A stretch of DNA of 64,000 nucleotides from Gammaproteobacteria bacterium (lineage in GTDB: Bacteria; Pseudomonadota; Gammaproteobacteria; Xanthomonadales; Marinicellaceae): positions 428,980 through 492,979 of the forward strand of contig JAWLAO010000003.1 in the NCBI GenBank assembly GCA_041395445.1, read 5' to 3'. The notes beneath the pieces were generated by a model. That model was not told where the DNA came from and did no database searches. It saw only the letters and a program-made list of their open reading frames with translations. The position numbers were made by a program, and so were the translations under genes. The first letter of the stretch is position 1. Each line of letters begins with the position of its first letter. Below are positions 18,262-26,721 of this stretch, piece after piece.

Positions 18262-18972
18262 ATGTCAGTAAAAAACATAATATCGAAAAAAAATCAGTCG
18301 GGATTTTCCCTGATGGAAATTATCATTGCCATGACAATGCTGTCACTGATAATGGCGATGATTTACGGTGGTATTCATTCCAGCCGAAAAATGACGGCCA
18401 AAGGAATAAAAAGAATTGATGCCACTAATGAGGTTCGGGTGATTCAGGAATTGTTGCGCAGACAAATCTCGCGGATATTGCCAATGGCATTTAAGGAAGA
18501 AGATAATAAATTTGTGATATTCGAAGGAGATGCTGACCATATCATGTTTGTATCGCCTATGCCGGGTTATTTGGGAAATGGCGGTCCGCATGTGCAATTA
18601 ATAGAGATTGTTAATTCAAATAGTGGTAAAATCCTGCAGTTTTCACATTGGCTGATGAATGATTCGTTGGATATTGATGAGTTGGAAAATTCAGATCAGG
18701 AGCCGATTATTCTTCTGGAGAACATAGATGATGCACAGTTTAGTTTTGTAAAACTAACTGAAGAAGGTGAATTGGGGGACTGGGAGACCAGTTGGGAAGA
18801 GCCTGAGAATACTCCATTGATGGTGCGTTTGGATATTGATATGAATCCTGAAGCCATTATGCCGTTTCCGCCAATGCAAGTCGCATTGATGCTGGATGCA
18901 ACTTCTACCAATCGTCGGGTGAGCAATCATTTACTTTTGGGGAATCGTAATCCCGATAGTGAGATTCGTTAA
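18262..18972 (+). CDS. gspJ: GspJ, minor pseudopilin
   Basis: A 236-residue prepilin with site SGFSLMEIIIAMTMLSLIMA (Glu at +5) and the GspJ globular domain, including RIDATNEVRVIQELLRRQIS and FEGDADHIMFVSPMP. It is part of the tip complex with GspI and GspK. The stop codon is directly followed by the gspK ATG. Confidence 0.92.
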   Translation: MSVKNIISKKNQSGFSLMEIIIAMTMLSLIMAMIYGGIHSSRKMTAKGIKRIDATNEVRVIQELLRRQISRILPMAFKEEDNKFVIFEGDADHIMFVSPMPGYLGNGGPHVQLIEIVNSNSGKILQFSHWLMNDSLDIDELENSDQEPIILLENIDDAQFSFVKLTEEGELGDWETSWEEPENTPLMVRLDIDMNPEAIMPFPPMQVALMLDATSTNRRVSNHLLLGNRNPDSEIR

Positions 18973-19872
18973 ATGGGAAGGATTGCATCAGTCAGAAAAC
19001 AAAAAGGAATAGCATTGATTCTGGTGTTATGGGTAACCGTTCTGTTGACGGTGATTGCGTCCAGTTTTGCATTGTCTGCACGAACTGAAGCGACTCAGGC
19101 GAGAATGGTTTTTGACACCACTAAAGCCAGATATTTGGCCGAGGCAGGGATGCATCGTGCTGTTTACGAATTGCGAAATCCAGATCCTGAGGCTCGCTGG
19201 ATTGCTGATGGAAGAAAGTATGAGATGGAATTGGAAGAAACAAAAATTGAAATTTATATCACTGATGAAACAGGAAAAATTGATATAAATTTGGCAAGTG
19301 CTGAACTTTTGGTCGGACTTTTTGCCTCATTGGGCATGAGCGAGGATGAAGCGATGTCTTATGCCGAAAAAGTGATTGACTGGCGTGACAATGATGACAT
19401 TAAAGGTCTGGATGGAGCTGAAGATGATGACTATGAAGCAGAAGGTTATCCCTACGGAGCGAAAGATGCCTTGTTTGATACGGTTCCTGAACTTCAGCAA
19501 GTCATGGGAATCAATTATGATATGTATCGCCAGTTAGAACCGGCAATAACTGTCTATTCAGGAAACAGAGATATCAACATTACCTATGCACCTGAACAAG
19601 CATTGATGGCAATGCCGGGAATAGAGAGAGAAGATGCCAGAGCCTTTATTGAAGAAAGAAGCCAAACCGAAGGTTTGGATAGAGAGCTGCCGATGCTAGG
19701 AGATGAGCAAAGCGGAGCAACACGTGGTGGCGGAGTGGCTTTCAGTATTAAAACAAAAGCGACACTCAGCAATGGTCATTGGGCAGAAATGGATGCTACA
19801 ATCAGGTTGGGCGGTACTGTCAACGGCAGGCCGTTTAGAGTGTTAAGGTGGCGCGATAATGAGCATCTGTAA
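18973..19872 (+). CDS. gspK: GspK, large tip pseudopilin
   Basis: A 299-residue protein with leader KQKG and hydrophobic segment IALILVLWVTVLLTVIASSF. As usual for GspK, the Glu at +5 is replaced by a hydrophobic residue, which fits a subunit that caps the pseudopilus. The large globular domain carries DETGKIDINLASAELLVGLF, DWRDNDD and the helix-hairpin-like FDTVPELQQVMGINYDMY. Contiguous with gspJ. Confidence 0.93.
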   Translation: MGRIASVRKQKGIALILVLWVTVLLTVIASSFALSARTEATQARMVFDTTKARYLAEAGMHRAVYELRNPDPEARWIADGRKYEMELEETKIEIYITDETGKIDINLASAELLVGLFASLGMSEDEAMSYAEKVIDWRDNDDIKGLDGAEDDDYEAEGYPYGAKDALFDTVPELQQVMGINYDMYRQLEPAITVYSGNRDINITYAPEQALMAMPGIEREDARAFIEERSQTEGLDRELPMLGDEQSGATRGGGVAFSIKTKATLSNGHWAEMDATIRLGGTVNGRPFRVLRWRDNEHL

Positions 19873-19892
19873 GATGTTTGAATTTATTAAAT

Positions 19893-21041
19893 ATGAATAC
19901 AATTGATAAGTTACAATATGATTTAAGCCAATGGTATGAATCCTCATCCATAGGTCGTTTTATTCGCTGGTGGACCGGTGAATTAAAGTCATTTGTTCCA
20001 AAAAACTATCAGGACAAAATTTTTCATCAGGCGGTTAAAGTTTATTTGATTCCAAAAGACGAACTTATAGAGGTTTGGTTGGACAAAGGAGATGGTGTTG
20101 AGAAATATGTAACTGAAGAAGAATTGCAAAATCTGGATGAAGAACAGTGGTGGCATCAGGTTCAATACATTTCAACTCAAGCCGATGGCAAGGATGTAGA
20201 GATTTATTTTTTGTTATCTGGCGATGAGGTTTTAGTTCGAAAAGCGACTTGGCCTCAGGCGGCCAAAGATAATTTGGATGATGTGATTCAATACGAACTG
20301 GATAAGTTTGTGCCTTTCAAAGCGGATCAAGTTTATATCAGTCATAAAATTGACAAGCAAAACTCTGATGAAACAAAGGTTTTTGTTGATTTAGCTGTTG
20401 CACCCAAGGAAAGAATTTCCAAAATCATGGAGCTTTGTGAGGACAAATCAATTTCTCTGAATGGCGTGGACGTGAATATTTCCAATCCACAGGGCGTGCC
20501 TGCCAGTTTAGGAATCAATTTATTACCTTTAGAAAACAGGAAAACCAGAAATCTGTTCAATTTAAAATTGAATATAGGGTTGATGGTAATCCTTGTGGCA
20601 TTAATTTATTTCATTATGCAGACTTCAATTGCAAATAAGCAAAAGAAAATAGATACGCTTACAGAGGTAAACTCTAAACTTCAACAAAACGCTAGGATTT
20701 CAAAACAATTGCGTAAAGAGTTGAAAGATACGATTGTTTCCAGTCGTTTTCTGCAAAATAAAAAGAAAGAAACGCCTCAGTTAATGACGGTTTTATCTGA
20801 AGTGACGAGTGTATTTCCGGAACATACCTATATCACCAGATTCAAAATCAGCGGTGATAGTTTGGAAATTGTAGGACAATCAAATAATGCAAACAGCTTG
20901 ATTGCCAAATTAGATGCTTCACCAAATATTTTTGTACCTCAATTGGTTTCAACGACACCTGATCCCAGAACCGGCAAAGAAAAATTTACTATTAAAGCTG
21001 AATTGAAAGAACCACCAGCGGAGGAAGAGAATGGCAATTGA
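19893..21041 (+). CDS. gspL: GspL, assembly platform protein
   Basis: About 382 residues from ATG 19893 (MNTIDKLQYDLSQW); a TTG at 19878 in frame is possible but less likely. A cytoplasmic actin-like/PilM-like domain (about 1-225), one membrane helix (LNIGLMVILVALIYFIMQTS) and a periplasmic PilN-like ferredoxin-fold domain (about 290-370; ITRFKISGDSLEIVGQSNNA). It binds GspE and GspM and anchors the ATPase. It overlaps gspM by 11 bp. Confidence 0.87.
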   Translation: MNTIDKLQYDLSQWYESSSIGRFIRWWTGELKSFVPKNYQDKIFHQAVKVYLIPKDELIEVWLDKGDGVEKYVTEEELQNLDEEQWWHQVQYISTQADGKDVEIYFLLSGDEVLVRKATWPQAAKDNLDDVIQYELDKFVPFKADQVYISHKIDKQNSDETKVFVDLAVAPKERISKIMELCEDKSISLNGVDVNISNPQGVPASLGINLLPLENRKTRNLFNLKLNIGLMVILVALIYFIMQTSIANKQKKIDTLTEVNSKLQQNARISKQLRKELKDTIVSSRFLQNKKKETPQLMTVLSEVTSVFPEHTYITRFKISGDSLEIVGQSNNANSLIAKLDASPNIFVPQLVSTTPDPRTGKEKFTIKAELKEPPAEEENGN

Positions 21042-21657
21042 TTCTGCTAAACTTAATTTCCGTTCTGATATGGGAAAATGGTATGCAATCATGGTTCTTG
21101 TTTTGATTGCGATGGTGATTTATTATCTGTTTTTCCAAGGATTTGCGAATGATCATTCTTTAATGAACGAAGAGATATCCGGCTTGGAAGAAGAAAGAAA
21201 AGAATATACAGAATTGAGCAGTCAAATCCCCGAGTTACAGATTCGTATAGCGCAAGTTCGAGAAACAATGGGTGACAACACCAATTTTCTAAACGCTGAT
21301 ACCTATAATTTAGGAACAGCCGAACTAACAACGCTGTTTAAAGGAATAGTTGCACAAAATACGGAGTCTTCGACAGATTGTCAACCGATTAGTAATACAC
21401 CAAGTAGGGATAATAATCCTGATGGTTTCGAGAAAATCATTTTAAAAGTGAGGATGCGTTGTCACTTTGATAAGATGGCAAAAGTTTTGTTTGATATAGA
21501 AAATAATTCTCCACATCTTTTCGTGGATGATCTTCAAATGGAACAACGAATAATTAGCAATTCACGCCGCAATGTTGCGCCGGTTAAACCAATGCTGGAA
21601 GTGCGCTTTGATTTGTATGCTTATATGAACAATCCCGTGAGACAGGCGGAAAAATGA
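21031..21657 (+). CDS. gspM: GspM, assembly platform protein
   Basis: A 208-residue bitopic protein: short cytoplasmic N-terminus, membrane helix WYAIMVLVLIAMVIYYLFFQ, periplasmic coiled coil (ISGLEEERKEYTELSSQIPE), then a small globular domain. It partners GspL. Two Cys (STDCQPI, RMRCHFD) in the periplasmic part could form a disulfide. It overlaps the next gene by 4 bp (ATGA). Confidence 0.87.
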   Translation: MAIDSAKLNFRSDMGKWYAIMVLVLIAMVIYYLFFQGFANDHSLMNEEISGLEEERKEYTELSSQIPELQIRIAQVRETMGDNTNFLNADTYNLGTAELTTLFKGIVAQNTESSTDCQPISNTPSRDNNPDGFEKIILKVRMRCHFDKMAKVLFDIENNSPHLFVDDLQMEQRIISNSRRNVAPVKPMLEVRFDLYAYMNNPVRQAEK

Positions 21658-22361
21658 AGAATAACTTATTTGGACAAGTTCTTATCATTGCATTAGCAAT
21701 CTTTTTGGTAATAGCCAGTATCCAAATGCTTGGTTGGGGCAACTCTATTGAAGAAATACAAATAGACGAAGAAAACTTACCTGAATTACCGGTTGTTCCA
21801 AAGGTGGCAGATGTTGAGGGTTCCGATGTAAAAACGGACGGAATGGATTTATTAAACAAGGTTAATGATAATCCTTTGTTTAGTGAAGATAGAAAACCGT
21901 TTGTTGAACCCATCAAAACTACTGAAGAATTACCTGAATTGGTTATCAGTGAACTTAAAGCTCAATTAACCGGTGTTGTAATCACACCGGAACAAAGTTA
22001 TGCAATGATATTGGATACAGTAACCAATGAGCGCTCTACCTATCAAGTAGGTATGCCTTTGGAGGGTGAGCAAGGAGGTTGGACATTGGAGTCTATCGAA
22101 AGTAGAAAGGTCACTTTAGTCTCAGATGATGATAAAACTGAAGAGTTGGAGTTGGAAGTTTTTAGTGGTGATTTGGGCAACGGAAAAGGCAAGGGAAAAA
22201 ACAAAGGCAAAAACAAGAAGAATGAAGCTGAAGCAGTGACAGCTTCCGATGATGCGAAGCAAGAAACATCAGATGACAAGCGTAACAGAGCTGAAGAAAT
22301 ACGCAGAAAAATTGCTGAACGAAGAGCTCAAATGAGAGCGAATGCGGCTAAAGATAAGTAA
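21654..22361 (+). CDS. gspN: GspN/XpsN-type protein (functional equivalent of GspC)
   Basis: A 235-residue protein with one N-terminal membrane helix (VLIIALAIFLVIASIQMLGW), an acidic linker and a periplasmic domain (about 95-170; LKAQLTGVVITPEQSYAMIL, SRKVTLVSD) resembling the homology region of GspC, which contacts the secretin N0 domain. The tail is very Lys-rich (GKGKGKNKGKNKK). In Xanthomonas the protein in this slot is XpsN, which links the platform to the secretin in the absence of a classical GspC. Assignment is from operon position plus HR-like sequence. Confidence 0.75.
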   Translation: MKNNLFGQVLIIALAIFLVIASIQMLGWGNSIEEIQIDEENLPELPVVPKVADVEGSDVKTDGMDLLNKVNDNPLFSEDRKPFVEPIKTTEELPELVISELKAQLTGVVITPEQSYAMILDTVTNERSTYQVGMPLEGEQGGWTLESIESRKVTLVSDDDKTEELELEVFSGDLGNGKGKGKNKGKNKKNEAEAVTASDDAKQETSDDKRNRAEEIRRKIAERRAQMRANAAKDK

Positions 22362-22384
22362 GAATAAAAATCAGGAGATAGTGA

Positions 22385-24493
22385 GTGATTAAAAAATTAA
22401 TCATAGTATTTTCAATAATCGGATTGATGTCATGTGCATCGAATCGCGTTGATTTGCCCAAAGAAATTGATGGGAATAACTATTTGGAAGGCTTGGAATC
22501 CAATAAATACTCCGGAGCGGTTTTCAATGTCAATGAACAAGATGAAGCGGACGCGAAAAAGGAGAAACATGAGTTTTATCCGGGAAGCGGCGAGTTTATC
22601 AACATGGATGCGGCGAAGTATAAAGAAAAAGTCATCACAGCTAAAGGCGACATTACTTTCAATTTTGAAGGCGATCCGTTGCCGATGGTTGTCAATTTAA
22701 TTTTGGGGCAAATCCTCAAAGAAAATTATGTGATTGCTCCGGGAGTTTCAGGTTCTGTAACATTTGCAACAGTCAAGCCAATCAATAAAGATCAGGTTAT
22801 GCCAATTCTGGAAATGTTATTGAGTTGGAATAATGCATCTATCATTTTTATTGAAGATAGATATCATGTGATGGCAAAGTCTGATGCGATTAAAGGCAAT
22901 TTGATTCCTAGTTATGGTGAAATTGAACAGCGTAAAGGATATACCGTGATGGTTGTGCCTTTGGATTATATCGCTCCATCGGAAATGGAAAAAATACTAG
23001 CGCCTTATGCCAAAGAAGGAGCGGTGGTTAAAGCAGATAATGCCAGAAATTTACTATTTTTGTCCGGAACCAAAAGAGAGTTATCCATGTATATGGATAC
23101 AATAAAGATATTCGATGTCGATTGGTTGGAAGGAATGTCAACAGGAATATTCACTTTGGAACGTGTTGAGGCTGGAACGATAGTGGGCGAGCTTGAAGCG
23201 CTGTTTGGTGAGGGAGCAGATAACCCTTTAGCAGGAATGTTTCGCTTTATGCCAATAGAACGACTCAATGCAATCATGGTAATAACCCCTCAGAAGAAGT
23301 ATTTACACAAGGCAAAAGAGTGGATTCTAAGATTAGATAGAGCCGATGCCGAAGCGTCCAGTAATCTCTATGTTTATAATGTCAAAAACATCAAAGCTAC
23401 TGACTTGGCCGGTTATTTGAATGATGTATTTGGTGGAAGCGGAGGTTCAAGTAGCAGTTCTAAAGCGAGTAGCTCAGGAAATGTCGCGCCCGGTTTAAAT
23501 GGCAAGGAGATTGGTTCAAATACAAATAACTCCAAAGAAATTACAAAAACCAGAAACTCTTCCGGAGGCAATAAAGACGGAATTAACTTCACAGCCATCG
23601 AAGAAAACAATCAGATATTAATTAGTGCAAATGCACAGGATTATGAGTCTATAATGTCTGCAATATCAAGATTAGACATTGAGCCGTTGCAGGTATTTAT
23701 TGAAGCGAAAATTATTGAAGTTACATTGTCTGACAATTTTCAATTTGGTGTGGATTGGTTGTTTGGGTCAGCCGCTAGTAGTAGCTCATCTAATACAAAT
23801 ATAAAGGGTCTTGGAGGTATTAGGGAAACAGAATCCTCTTCGTTGGGGAGAAATGGTTTAAGTTATGTGCTCACGGGTATTGATGTAAATGCAACAATAA
23901 CATCTTTGCAAAAGAATGGTGTGGCTACAGTATTGTCTACACCATCAATGTTGGTTTTGAATAATAAGCAGGCAAGCATAAATGTAGGACAACAAATCCC
24001 CATCCCAACTAATAGTTATAGTAATACGAATACTGGCGTGACAGGTGGAGTTTTTCGTACTGTATCTTACAAGCAAACTGGTACAGATTTACAGATAACA
24101 CCCCGGATTAATCCGGGTGGATTGGTGTATATAGAACTTTCTCAAGAAGTTAGTGTTCCTGGCACTCCTAATGCTGAAACAAATGATGTTCCAATTGATA
24201 ACAGAACTTTATCAACCGAAATTGCGGTGCAAAGCGGTGAAACAGTTGTTATGGGAGGTCTGATTAAACATGTTGATAGACGAGCAACAGCTGGAGTTCC
24301 TGTTTTGAAAAAAATTCCATTGCTTGGAAAGCTTTTTCAAAATGAGACAAAAGATATAGAAAGAACAGAGCTTCTGGTTTTAATCACCCCAACAGTTGTA
24401 GAAAACCCGGAACAAGCGAAACAATTAACAAAAGAATACGCAAACCAATTTAAAGGTTTGAAACCATTAAATGTGAAAGAAACACAGGAATAA
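22385..24493 (+). CDS. gspD: GspD, type II secretion secretin (lipoprotein)
   Basis: 702 residues from a GTG start at 22385, with GGAG at 22375 as ribosome site. The lipoprotein signal ends in LMSC (mature Cys near residue 17), so the secretin carries its own lipid anchor. Then N0 (about 70-150; NFEGDPLPMVVNLILGQIL), N1-N3 domains, a Ser/Asn-rich low-complexity insert in N3 (about 350-400; GGSGGSSSSSKASSSG) and the secretin core (about 430-690; VFIEAKIIEVTLSDNFQFGV, VLSTPSMLVLNNKQASINVG). It forms the outer-membrane gate. Last gene of the secretion operon proper, as in xps. Confidence 0.96.
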   Translation: MIKKLIIVFSIIGLMSCASNRVDLPKEIDGNNYLEGLESNKYSGAVFNVNEQDEADAKKEKHEFYPGSGEFINMDAAKYKEKVITAKGDITFNFEGDPLPMVVNLILGQILKENYVIAPGVSGSVTFATVKPINKDQVMPILEMLLSWNNASIIFIEDRYHVMAKSDAIKGNLIPSYGEIEQRKGYTVMVVPLDYIAPSEMEKILAPYAKEGAVVKADNARNLLFLSGTKRELSMYMDTIKIFDVDWLEGMSTGIFTLERVEAGTIVGELEALFGEGADNPLAGMFRFMPIERLNAIMVITPQKKYLHKAKEWILRLDRADAEASSNLYVYNVKNIKATDLAGYLNDVFGGSGGSSSSSKASSSGNVAPGLNGKEIGSNTNNSKEITKTRNSSGGNKDGINFTAIEENNQILISANAQDYESIMSAISRLDIEPLQVFIEAKIIEVTLSDNFQFGVDWLFGSAASSSSSNTNIKGLGGIRETESSSLGRNGLSYVLTGIDVNATITSLQKNGVATVLSTPSMLVLNNKQASINVGQQIPIPTNSYSNTNTGVTGGVFRTVSYKQTGTDLQITPRINPGGLVYIELSQEVSVPGTPNAETNDVPIDNRTLSTEIAVQSGETVVMGGLIKHVDRRATAGVPVLKKIPLLGKLFQNETKDIERTELLVLITPTVVENPEQAKQLTKEYANQFKGLKPLNVKETQE

Positions 24494-24500
24494 GAGAGAA

Positions 24501-24917
24501 ATGAAAAACATAAAACTATTATTGATATCAACAATATTATTACTTTCCGCTTGTACAGATAAGGAAAAAGGTAAACTTGACAATAGAGTTAAAGACTACT
24601 GGACAGCAAAAATCAATAAGGACTTCAAGACTGCCTATCAATTTCTGAGTCCGGGTTGGAGGAAAAACGAAACAGAAACAGCTTATATAAAGCGTATGGG
24701 CTTTAGTAAGGTAAAATGGCTTGAGGCGAATAATATAAAAAAAAATTGCTCAAAGGAAAGTGTGTGTAAGGTTTATTTGGATATCAAGTATGAATATACT
24801 TTCAAGGGAGTAGGAGGAGAGAAAATTGAAATGGAGTCAACACAAGAGGAAAATTGGATTATGAAGGAAAATGTCTGGTACAATGTTCCAACCAAACAAA
24901 AAATGAGTAAAAGGTGA
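24501..24917 (+). CDS. Small lipoprotein trailing the T2SS operon
   Basis: 138 residues with a lipoprotein signal (lipobox LLSAC, Cys18). The mature part has an NTF2/DUF4878-like feel (VKDYWTAKINKDFKTAYQFL, SPGWRK) and a Cys pair (KKNCSKESVCKVY) that may form a disulfide. It begins 7 bp after gspD, so it is probably co-transcribed. A role in T2SS (for example a secretin helper) is possible but rests on position only. I do not recognise a specific family. Confidence 0.7.
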   Translation: MKNIKLLLISTILLLSACTDKEKGKLDNRVKDYWTAKINKDFKTAYQFLSPGWRKNETETAYIKRMGFSKVKWLEANNIKKNCSKESVCKVYLDIKYEYTFKGVGGEKIEMESTQEENWIMKENVWYNVPTKQKMSKR

Positions 24918-24961
24918 TTTTATTCTTGTGCTTTAATTTGAAATAAAGTAACATTTGGACA

Positions 24962-25009
24962 AGCTATAAGTTAAATTTGAGTTTAGTTAAATTTGAATGC
25001 CCTATAGCT
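24962..25009 (+). repeat. Nested direct and inverted repeats upstream of the 505-residue protein gene
   Basis: AGTTAAATTTGA occurs twice, at 24969-24980 and 24985-24996 (16-bp period). They are bracketed by the inverted pair AGCTATA (24962-24968) and TATAGCT (25003-25009). TATAAA at 25013-25018 is a likely -10 and an AGGAG ribosome site lies just before the gene. The layout suggests a regulated promoter. Confidence 0.5.
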
Positions 25010-25039
25010 CTGTATAAATATATTTAGGAGTTTATAAAA

Positions 25040-26557
25040 ATGAAAAGAAATAATTTAACAACTGCAGTTGTTGCTGGTATTGCTGGTGTTGCTGGTATTG
25101 CTAGTGTTTCAAACGCAGTTAATTTAAATTCAGATGGTGTTGGTCAAGTACTAGTATATCCATACTATACAGTAAACAACGGTCTGAATACATTGATTTC
25201 AGTTGTTAATACATCTGATAGAACTAAAGCTGTAAAAGTTAGATTCTTAGAAGGTAAGAATTCTCGCGAGTGTCTTGACTTTAACTTGTACTTGTCTCCT
25301 TATGATGTGTGGACAGCAGGTCTAGTTGCAGCAAGTGCAACTTCTTTGTATTCACCAGGTTTTGAAGGGCAAGATACAGTTAAAATCGTTACTAACGACA
25401 AATCTTGTACTGATCCTGCTGTTTTGTCAGGCTATGAGTTTTTACCATGGGCATTTGTTGGTGCTGCTGCTGATCCTGTGTATGATCCAGGCGGATGGGA
25501 GTTAGAGAGATGTACTGAAGGTCATTTTGAGATGATTGAAATGGGCAACATTGATGATTTGACGACTGAAACAGGTGTTTTACATAATGGTGGTGTTCCT
25601 AATGATTGTGGTGTGTTGACTGATAACTGGTCAGGTGCAGGTACTTTGGATTGGGCCAATGATGAGAATGACGGACTTGAGTCTCCAACAGGTGGACTTT
25701 TTGGCTCGGCTTCTATCATTGATGTAGTTGGTGGAACAGATGTTGCCTACAATGCTGACGCTATCGAAGGTGTATTTGTTGATCCAGCTCATACTGATCC
25801 AGGTAATTTGCAACCAGGTCTAGGTGACGGTGATGACAATAACATTTATATTTTTGCAAACGCAGCCGTAGTGAGTGATTTCTGGATGTCAAATCCGGTT
25901 CAAGCAGTAAGTGCGGTCTATATGCACGATCAAATTTTTGGTGAGTATGTATTATCAGATGGAATTGGTGCAAACACTGAGTGGGTAGTAACTTTCCCAA
26001 CTAAGAATTACTATGTTGATCCAGATAGATCTCCTTTTATTTCTGTGCCTTATGAGCCATTTACCGAGGAAATTGGTGAGTACGGTGCTTGTGAAGTGTA
26101 TACAATTGCATTGTATGACAGAGAAGAGCAAACTCCTGATCCAAGATTGGTGATTAGACCTCCTTCTCCACGTCCGCCTACTGTTACTAATGATGACGCT
26201 GTTTTCTGTTGGGAAACTAATGTTCTTGAATTTGAAGATTCTGACAGAGTATCTGGTGAATCTATGGTTCTTGGTTCAAGAAATACAACGCACTATGCTA
26301 CTCAAAGTGTTCCAGCACAGCCTGCAACACCTCAAACACCTGCTGTTGAAGCAGAATACTTTACAACTGGTTGGGTTGCGCTGAGTTTTGCACAATCCAC
26401 TGATGACAACTTAAATGACAGAACTTATGGTGGTTTACCAGTAACTGGTTTTGCTATTCAAAGATATGTTAACGGAAATGCTAGTGAAGGTCTCTTAGCT
26501 AACTATGCAGGTTTGTTTGCACATAGATATTCTAGAGATATTGTTTCAGGTCCATAA
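25040..26557 (+). CDS. Secreted protein of unknown function, 505 residues
   Basis: A signal peptide (MKRNNLTTAVVAGIAGVAGI through SVSNA) precedes a mature protein of about 480 residues. It begins with GVGQVLVYPYYTVNNGLNTL and SVVNTSDRTKAVKVRFLEGK, a pattern I recall from uncharacterised secreted proteins of xanthomonad-like and marine gammaproteobacteria. Six or more Cys (ECLDF, SCTDP, RCTEG, DCGVL, ACEVY, FCWET) suggest disulfides. No anchor, sortase-like or CTERM signal at the C-terminus (ending RYSRDIVSGP). It has its own promoter region and terminator, so it is monocistronic; its place after the T2SS operon makes it a candidate exported client, by inference. Confidence 0.75.
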   Translation: MKRNNLTTAVVAGIAGVAGIASVSNAVNLNSDGVGQVLVYPYYTVNNGLNTLISVVNTSDRTKAVKVRFLEGKNSRECLDFNLYLSPYDVWTAGLVAASATSLYSPGFEGQDTVKIVTNDKSCTDPAVLSGYEFLPWAFVGAAADPVYDPGGWELERCTEGHFEMIEMGNIDDLTTETGVLHNGGVPNDCGVLTDNWSGAGTLDWANDENDGLESPTGGLFGSASIIDVVGGTDVAYNADAIEGVFVDPAHTDPGNLQPGLGDGDDNNIYIFANAAVVSDFWMSNPVQAVSAVYMHDQIFGEYVLSDGIGANTEWVVTFPTKNYYVDPDRSPFISVPYEPFTEEIGEYGACEVYTIALYDREEQTPDPRLVIRPPSPRPPTVTNDDAVFCWETNVLEFEDSDRVSGESMVLGSRNTTHYATQSVPAQPATPQTPAVEAEYFTTGWVALSFAQSTDDNLNDRTYGGLPVTGFAIQRYVNGNASEGLLANYAGLFAHRYSRDIVSGP

Positions 26558-26591
26558 TTAATAGTATTTGATTAATTTCTTTATAATCTAT

Positions 26592-26621
26592 AAAAAGTGG
26601 GTGCGCTAGCATCCACTTTTT
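26592..26621 (+). terminator. Rho-independent terminator after the 505-residue protein gene
   Basis: A 13-bp stem, left arm 26592-26604 and right arm 26609-26621 (one G-T pair), with loop GCTA and T-run continuing to 26625. The left arm begins AAAAAGTGG and the right arm ends CCACTTTTT. Confidence 0.85.
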
Positions 26622-26721
26622 TTTTATAAAAAATATTTGTTTAAGATAAAATTAACAATTGGTGTAATATAATATCGCCCACTAAAAAGATTTTTCTAAA
26701 CCCTTTAAGTTAGAGATTGAT

